Shown one piece after another: positions 7,460 through 10,764 of a stretch of 10,764 nucleotides of DNA; the first letter of the stretch is position 1, and the number at the start of each line of letters is the position of its first letter. A program made the translations under genes and the position numbers. The stretch lies in NCBI GenBank assembly GCA_030527765.1, contig JAUNAE010000100.1, positions 1 through 10,764 of the forward strand, given 5' to 3'. Below the pieces are notes generated by a model, which was given only the letters and a program-made list of their open reading frames with translations, had not been told where the DNA came from and searched no databases. Source of the DNA: Eubacteriales bacterium. GTDB lineage: Bacteria > Bacillota_A > Clostridia > Lachnospirales > Lachnospiraceae.

Positions 7460-8431
7460 TCAGTATCCTCCTTTCCGGAACATTACATAGAACGTGTACA
7501 TAGTACCGGCAACGACGATACCGACACAGATGTTCAGAATCAAAATCAGACCACTGGACAAAATCGCTCCCGGTGTACCCAGTGGAATAATGCTATGGAT
7601 GTCATTAGCACCGGTAAAGAAGGAATAACTCTTCGCTCCCGCATAGCATGCAAGGGCTCCGAAACTCATTCTCTTGTACGTCTTTTCTGTGAAGAACTTC
7701 TCTGTCTTCTCAAATCCGAAAGCATTGAGGTAAAGAATCAATCCGGCACCAATAACCGCACCTCCGGAGAAACCGCCTCCCGGTCCCAGATGACCTGCCA
7801 GAATAACATAAATACCGAAAATGATAATCGGCGGAACAAGAATTCTTGCAACCGTCTGAAGGATCACATCGTTCTTCGGCTCATAGTTACGGTCATCCGC
7901 TTTCATGGACTCAATGCTGTTCTTGCCTTTTTTGCGGTCCAGACGAAGAAGGATCAGCACTGTACAGGTTGCAACAAACAATACATGGGACTCACCTAGT
8001 GTATCAAAGGCACGATAATCCAGAATCATGCCCGTTACAATATTCACCGCTCCGGTCTCCTGAAGACCTTTCTCGATGTAGCGGCCTGCAACTTCATTAT
8101 TCACCGGGTTTCCTGCCTCACCAAACGGAGGAAGTCCGGACACACCGGTCAAAAGAACAAACACAAGGGCAATACAGAACAGCACACTGAATCCCCTGTA
8201 AAACTTACGGAAAACTCTCTGCTCCGTATTATGTTCCACATCGTAAACACGGGCTTCCATGAGCTCTTTTTCTTCTTTTCTCTTCTGGATCAGTTTCTCA
8301 TCTTCCTGAAACTCCTTCTGGGGCTTCATTTCCAGATTGTCCACATACAGATCCTTCGTACCGTCATACCACTGCTTCAGGTGGAAGTTCAGACTCTTCT
8401 TATATTTCTCTTCAGGAATTTTCCGACTCAT
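7460..8431 (-). CDS. mrpB: MbhE-MrpB fusion subunit with charged N-terminal extension
   Basis: This protein of 323 residues carries two domains normally found in different proteins. Residues 1-75 are hydrophilic and rich in Lys and Glu and are probably cytoplasmic. Residues 76-165 contain two membrane helices flanking a loop with TGAVNIVTGMILDYRAFDTL (126-145) and Glu147. This is the MbhE domain, found at the C-terminus of classical MrpA. Residues 190-320 are MrpB/MbhF, with GHLGPGGGFSGG (213-224) and four helices. I chose ATG 8429-8431, which has AAAGGAGG (8438-8445) 6 nt upstream. The open frame reaches 8470, but the earlier methionines lack a comparable site. The start overlaps the DUF4040 gene by 20 nt. 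Standard MrpB is about 140 residues, so more than half of this protein is additional. It probably joins the MrpA-tail region and MrpB into one polypeptide. Confidence 0.88.
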   Translation of the reverse strand: MSRKIPEEKYKKSLNFHLKQWYDGTKDLYVDNLEMKPQKEFQEDEKLIQKRKEEKELMEARVYDVEHNTEQRVFRKFYRGFSVLFCIALVFVLLTGVSGLPPFGEAGNPVNNEVAGRYIEKGLQETGAVNIVTGMILDYRAFDTLGESHVLFVATCTVLILLRLDRKKGKNSIESMKADDRNYEPKNDVILQTVARILVPPIIIFGIYVILAGHLGPGGGFSGGAVIGAGLILYLNAFGFEKTEKFFTEKTYKRMSFGALACYAGAKSYSFFTGANDIHSIIPLGTPGAILSSGLILILNICVGIVVAGTMYTFYVMFRKGGY

Positions 8432-8693
8432 CTTCTTCCTCCTTTCCGGCATCCTGCTCCATAATGGCATGAATCTTTTTCAGCGTAATAAAGAACAGAA
8501 GACTTGTAATTCCGGCACCAACCGCTGCCTCAGTAATTGCAAGGTCCGGGGATTCCAGAATCACCCAAATTACAGAAGCTACCAGACTGTAAGACATATA
8601 AATCAGAATCGAATTCAGGAGATTTTTTGAAAGACTTACGGAAATCGCACAAACTACAAGAAATCCCAGCAGTAAAAACTTAAATACCTGCAT
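8412..8693 (-). CDS. MbhD-like DUF4040 subunit
   Basis: This 93-residue membrane protein has three short helices and the signature ESPDLAITEAAVGAG (47-61), typical of MbhD and DUF4040 proteins. Glu55 is the acidic residue that lies in the ion path of this domain in Mrp/Mbh complexes. In Bacillus-type Mrp the domain is part of the MrpA C-terminus; here it is a free gene, as in archaeal Mbh operons. I place the start at ATG 8691-8693, with AAAAGGAGG (8700-8708) 6 nt upstream. The open frame continues to 8765, but that would add an Arg-rich peptide read out of frame within mrpG. The gene overlaps mrpG by 14 nt and the following gene by 20 nt. The C-terminal tail (79-93) is strongly acidic. Confidence 0.9.
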   Translation of the reverse strand: MQVFKFLLLGFLVVCAISVSLSKNLLNSILIYMSYSLVASVIWVILESPDLAITEAAVGAGITSLLFFITLKKIHAIMEQDAGKEEEDESENS

Positions 8694-9084
8694 TCTCTGC
8701 CTCCTTTTCCGGATCAGACTCCTGATTCTTCTCAGCAAGCTCCTTCTCAAGATCATGGAGCGCAACTTTTCTGTATTTCACAACCTTATCCTCGTTGGTT
8801 GTCACTTCCAGTCTTGCAATCAGATGAGACGCCGTCGGGGACGCAAACCACAGAAAGACAATGACAAACAGAAGCTTCGCAGAAGTGAAGTTCCATCCAT
8901 TCATAATCACAAGTCCCAGCAGTGCAAAACCAATGCCAAGGGTATCTCCCATAGCTGCCGCGTGCATACGGTTCAGCACATACTTGAATTTGAAAATTCC
9001 GATCATCTCAACAACAAAAATTCCAAGACCACAGAGAAGAAGAATCGCACCAATAATAAAGCGTGCCCACTCAAATACTGCCAT
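8680..9084 (-). CDS. mrpG: MrpG subunit
   Basis: This 134-residue protein has three membrane helices. RMHAAAMGDTLGIG (39-52) and ASPTASHLIAR (81-91) are the conserved MrpG/MbhC/PhaG motifs. Family members usually end soon after the second motif or carry a short tail. This one has about 40 further residues, mostly Glu and Lys (about 95-134), predicted to be cytoplasmic. It starts at ATG 9082-9084 with AAGGAGG (9094-9100) 9 nt upstream, and overlaps the end of mrpF by 14 nt. In solved Mrp and Mbh structures, E, F and G form one small-subunit block; its place in the operon between F and the MbhD gene agrees with that role. Confidence 0.93.
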   Translation of the reverse strand: MAVFEWARFIIGAILLLCGLGIFVVEMIGIFKFKYVLNRMHAAAMGDTLGIGFALLGLVIMNGWNFTSAKLLFVIVFLWFASPTASHLIARLEVTTNEDKVVKYRKVALHDLEKELAEKNQESDPEKEAENAGI

Positions 9085-9445
9085 TTGACTCTTCCTCCTT
9101 CTCTTCTTTTACCTTGTCACTCTTCTTAGAGGCTGCTTTTCGTTCCTGCTTTTCCAGGTATACACCGGTGTACACCTTCGTCAGAGTAATGACCGCAAGG
9201 AAACTGATCATCGCATAAATCATGCAGACATCTGCCAGAAATCCTTCTTTCATAAGAACCGCCAGAATACCGATGATTACCATAACCATGGTTCCCATCA
9301 TATTGACAGAAACAACACGGTCCGCAATCTTCGGACCTATGATCGCTCTGATCAGACAAAGCATCAGCATAATGGCGAGAATGATAAGGATTACCATCAA
9401 TAATCCCTGATAGGCCTGATCCAGGCCGGGAATTCCTTTACCCAT
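9071..9445 (-). CDS. mrpF: MrpF subunit
   Basis: This 124-residue protein has three membrane helices and is homologous to MrpF/MbhB/PhaF. The conserved cytoplasmic turn is visible as RAIIGPKIADRVVSVN (33-48), and the third helix carries Asp72 in FLADVCMIYAMISFLA. The family norm is about 90 residues; here a K/E-rich hydrophilic tail adds about 27 (98-124). It starts at ATG 9443-9445, with GGAGGAG just upstream. It follows mrpE after the longest internal gap of the operon (49 nt, 9446-9494). That gap contains only a weak GGCA/TGCC hairpin besides the ribosome binding site. Confidence 0.93.
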   Translation of the reverse strand: MGKGIPGLDQAYQGLLMVILIILAIMLMLCLIRAIIGPKIADRVVSVNMMGTMVMVIIGILAVLMKEGFLADVCMIYAMISFLAVITLTKVYTGVYLEKQERKAASKKSDKVKEEKEEESNGSI

Positions 9446-9494
9446 AATATTCTCCTCCAGTTATCGGCACCGAATGCCATTTTGCAACTTATAA

Positions 9495-9953
9495 TTATCT
9501 CTCCAGGTTCTGCAGAAGTTCCACGAACACGGACTGATCCATTCCCTCTGCATAACTCTCATCCAGACAATGTACGGTATATTCATTGTTCTCCAGAGTC
9601 ACCGTAATTGTACCCGGGGTCAGAGTAATGGCATTCGCAAGAAATGCTCGGCCGGGAACTGTTTTCACAGGCGCCTGAAAACTGACAATTACAGGCTCCG
9701 GCTCTTCTTTTTCCGTGAGAATCATTCGGATGACCATGTAATTCGCCTTGACGATTTCCTTCACCAGGACAAAGACATAGCGAATCATTTCCGGGATCTT
9801 CCGATAAAGCCGCTTCTCTTTCTCCACACTGTAGTCCATGTAACGACAGGTGAACCAGAAAATCACTGCCGCAACGATCAGACCCAGTATGCAGATTTCC
9901 AGAGTAAATGCACCATTAAAAATTACCCATAAAGCAAAAAAAAGCAGGTACAT
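9495..9953 (-). CDS. mrpE: MrpE subunit
   Basis: This 152-residue protein is homologous to MrpE/MbhA/PhaE. Two N-terminal hydrophobic segments (about 1-15 and 18-35) are followed by an amphipathic stretch (54-80) and a cytoplasmic domain with the family hallmark NAITLTPGTITVTL (107-120). The length is close to the usual of about 160. It is the first gene of the operon. It starts at ATG 9951-9953, preceded by AAGGAGGAGG (9961-9970), one of the strongest ribosome binding sites in the window. The promoter and a 5' hairpin lie directly upstream. The family is needed for assembly of Mrp complexes and does not itself resemble a carrier. Confidence 0.93.
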   Translation of the reverse strand: MYLLFFALWVIFNGAFTLEICILGLIVAAVIFWFTCRYMDYSVEKEKRLYRKIPEMIRYVFVLVKEIVKANYMVIRMILTEKEEPEPVIVSFQAPVKTVPGRAFLANAITLTPGTITVTLENNEYTVHCLDESYAEGMDQSVFVELLQNLER

Positions 9954-9981
9954 AGCTCTTCCTCCTCCTTATTATATGCTC

Positions 9982-10010
9982 GCAAACGGGCTATACATGC
10001 CCGAATTTGC
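9982..10010 (-). promoter_or_regulatory. Hairpin at the 5' end of the operon leader
   Basis: The leader RNA of the antiporter operon contains GCAAA-TT-CGGGC, the loop ATGTATA, then GCCCG-TTTGC: two perfect 5-bp stems stacked with a 2-nt bulge. It begins about 5 nt after the inferred transcription start (near 10015) and ends about 12 nt before the ribosome binding site. No T-run follows, so it is not a terminator. It does not pair with the ribosome binding site. It could stabilise the long mRNA or form part of a small regulatory RNA element; the function is inferred. Confidence 0.55.
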
Positions 10011-10020
10011 ACCGTTACTT

Positions 10021-10048
10021 ATTGTACTCATTTTTTTGAAAATATCAA
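10021..10048 (-). promoter_or_regulatory. Sigma-A-type promoter of the antiporter operon
   Basis: On the minus strand TTGATA (10043-10048, five of six matches to TTGACA) is followed by a 16-nt A/T-rich spacer and TACAAT (10021-10026, five of six matches to TATAAT). The start of transcription would be near 10015, giving a leader of about 60 nt before mrpE. The position between the upstream terminator and the first gene supports the call. Confidence 0.7.
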
Positions 10049-10060
10049 TTGTAATTTTTC

Positions 10061-10078
10061 ATGATCCCGATATGATCC
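10061..10078. repeat. Direct repeat upstream of the -35 box, possible activator site
   Basis: ATGATCC occurs twice in direct orientation (10061-10067 and 10072-10078), separated by 4 nt, so the period is 11 bp, about one helical turn. Relative to the inferred transcription start it covers roughly -46 to -63. That is where an activator would contact RNA polymerase. No regulator is identified. Confidence 0.45.
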
Positions 10079-10097
10079 TCCCCTTTCATTTTTTATA

Positions 10098-10110
10098 TTC
10101 TATCATAGAA
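10098..10110. promoter_or_regulatory. Short palindrome, possible operator
   Basis: TTCTATCATAGAA is a perfect 6+1+6 palindrome in the same regulatory gap, about 85-95 bp upstream of the inferred start. It is AT-rich and short, so chance is possible. It could be a binding site for a dimeric regulator. Confidence 0.3.
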
Positions 10111-10142
10111 CCGCCGGGAATCTAAGATGATTTTCCTATAAT

Positions 10143-10191
10143 AAAAAAGATGTGACCTCACCGTCACGCTTCGGCAAGTTCACATCTTTTT
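10143..10191 (-). terminator. Rho-independent terminator after the methyltransferase gene
   Basis: A perfect 12-bp stem, AAAAAGATGTGA with TCACATCTTTTT (10180-10191 with 10144-10155), encloses a 24-nt loop. The loop itself can fold into a small hairpin with the tetraloop TTCG on the plus strand (CGAA on the minus strand). It begins 3 nt after the methyltransferase stop codon and ends in a T-run on the minus strand. The A/T flanks are symmetrical, so it could work in both directions, but no plus-strand gene is visible to its left. It insulates the antiporter operon from upstream transcription. Confidence 0.85.
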
Positions 10192-10193
10192 GT

Positions 10194-10764
10194 TTACCCG
10201 ATGGAAAAGATCAATATACGCTCTCTGTCATTTTCTCCCTCAAACAAATCATTGCAGGCAATCTCATCACAAAAAGTCAGTTCATCCTGCATCACCAGAT
10301 TTGCAACGTAGTCTTCTGAAGGATAATAGAAAAACAGGAGAATCTCCCTTGGATTCTCATAATAAGACTCCATGATTCTTGAGAGGACACCTTTCAGCAC
10401 CTCCACTGAAAACGGATTAAAGAAATAACACCGATCCACATCCTTTGGAACCATAAAGGCAGCAGCATTTTCACAGACAAACTGCACCCGGTTTCCTGAT
10501 ACACCGGTTTTCTGATTTTCCAGTGCTGTCCCTATCATTCTTCCGTCATAATCCACTCCGATGCTTCTGCATCTTGTCTGATAAGACAGGTAAAAATCCA
10601 CTCTTCCCTTTCCGCAGCCATAGTCCAGAAGGACATTCTTTTTTCCTATGTATTCCGAAGCCGCCAGTCTCTCCAGCACCGAATAAGGTGTGGGTTCATA
10701 TGGGTAATTTATATGATTTGCAATGGACTCGTCCCTTCCCTGGGTCTTAATTTTCAGAAGTCGG
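10194..10764 (-). CDS. Class I SAM-dependent methyltransferase, 5' end outside the window
   Basis: The frame is open to the right edge of the window, so this is a partial gene. A GTG at 10677-10679 is a possible internal start, but upstream codons continue in frame without a stop and read like real protein (ANHINYPYEPTPYSVLERLA), so I place the true start outside. The Rossmann SAM-binding motif LLDYGCGKGRVDFYLS follows soon after. An acidic end of strand 2 (IGVDYDGRMIG) and a motif IV-like DRCYFFNPFS come next, and the C-terminus ILIFSIG fits a last beta strand. The FNPFS variant is unlike the NPPY of DNA or rRNA N-methyltransferases, so the substrate cannot be named. It is probably cytoplasmic. 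The gene ends at TAA 10194-10196, directly before a strong terminator, so it is not co-transcribed with the antiporter genes. Confidence 0.85.
   Translation of the reverse strand, partial: RLLKIKTQGRDESIANHINYPYEPTPYSVLERLAASEYIGKKNVLLDYGCGKGRVDFYLSYQTRCRSIGVDYDGRMIGTALENQKTGVSGNRVQFVCENAAAFMVPKDVDRCYFFNPFSVEVLKGVLSRIMESYYENPREILLFFYYPSEDYVANLVMQDELTFCDEIACNDLFEGENDRERILIFSIG

Noticed and set aside
8694..8765. Longer N-terminus for the DUF4040 protein (24 extra residues)
   Set aside because: The extra residues are Arg-rich and read out of frame from the mrpG coding sequence. The start at 8691-8693 has an excellent ribosome binding site at 6 nt and begins directly with the first membrane helix.
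9446..9494. Possible tiny open frame ATGGCATTCGGTGCC in the mrpE-mrpF gap
   Set aside because: It would be about 28 codons, run out of frame into mrpF and lack its own ribosome binding site. The stretch is better explained as the spacer with the mrpF ribosome site.
10084..10127. Alternative promoter TTAGAT-17-TAGAAT upstream of the chosen one
   Set aside because: The -35 box matches the consensus poorly, while TTGATA-16-TACAAT closer to mrpE matches at ten of twelve positions.
1..10764. CRISPR arrays, insertion sequences, tRNA or rRNA genes, phage genes
   Set aside because: No spaced direct repeats, transposase-like proteins, terminal inverted repeats or recognisable RNA-gene sequences were seen on either strand.

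Overview
The window is almost entirely one minus-strand operon of ten genes (355-9953) that encodes a complete set of Mrp/Mbh-type membrane subunits: a multisubunit cation/proton antiporter-like complex. The organism is most likely an anaerobic low-to-mid-GC Firmicute of the Clostridia, perhaps Lachnospiraceae. That is an inference from the near-perfect AAGGAGG ribosome binding sites before nearly every gene, the sigma-A-like promoters, the AT-rich intergenic DNA and the style of the flanking genes; the species cannot be named from this sequence.

Layout, read in the direction of transcription (right to left). (1) 10194-10764: a SAM-dependent methyltransferase whose 5' end lies outside the window, followed by a 12-bp-stem terminator (10143-10191). 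(2) 9954-10142: a regulatory gap with a good promoter (TTGATA-16-TACAAT), an 11-bp-period direct repeat just upstream of it, a further palindrome, and a hairpin at the predicted 5' end of the leader RNA. (3) 9953-7084: the small subunits MrpE, MrpF, MrpG, an MbhD-like DUF4040 protein, an MbhE-MrpB fusion, and MrpC. (4) 7084-355: four consecutive large antiporter-like (NuoL/M/N, MrpA/D family) subunits. The third has NuoL/MrpA hallmarks, and the last has a long C-terminal extension. (5) 283-340: one strong and one weaker terminator-like hairpin. (6) 217-297: a possible remnant of a plus-strand gene. (7) 1-135: the start of a DUF1349 protein gene with its own promoter.

The gene order E-F-G-(MbhD)-(MbhE+B)-C-D is that of the membrane half of archaeal Mbh-type complexes, not the A-B-C-D-E-F-G order of the Bacillus mrp operon. 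The C-terminal pieces of MrpA (the MbhD and MbhE domains) are separated from its antiporter core: one is a free gene and the other is fused to MrpB. Three further antiporter-like proteins follow MrpD. No hydrogenase, ferredoxin-binding or NADH-binding subunit is encoded between the promoter and the terminator. The operon therefore looks like a stand-alone antiporter, or a membrane arm whose driver is encoded elsewhere, with four possible ion channels in place of the two (MrpA and MrpD) of classical Mrp. Each of the four keeps the membrane Glu and Lys residues needed for ion translocation. The genes overlap or are separated by 1-15 nt except for a 49-nt gap after mrpE, so they are probably co-transcribed and translationally coupled.
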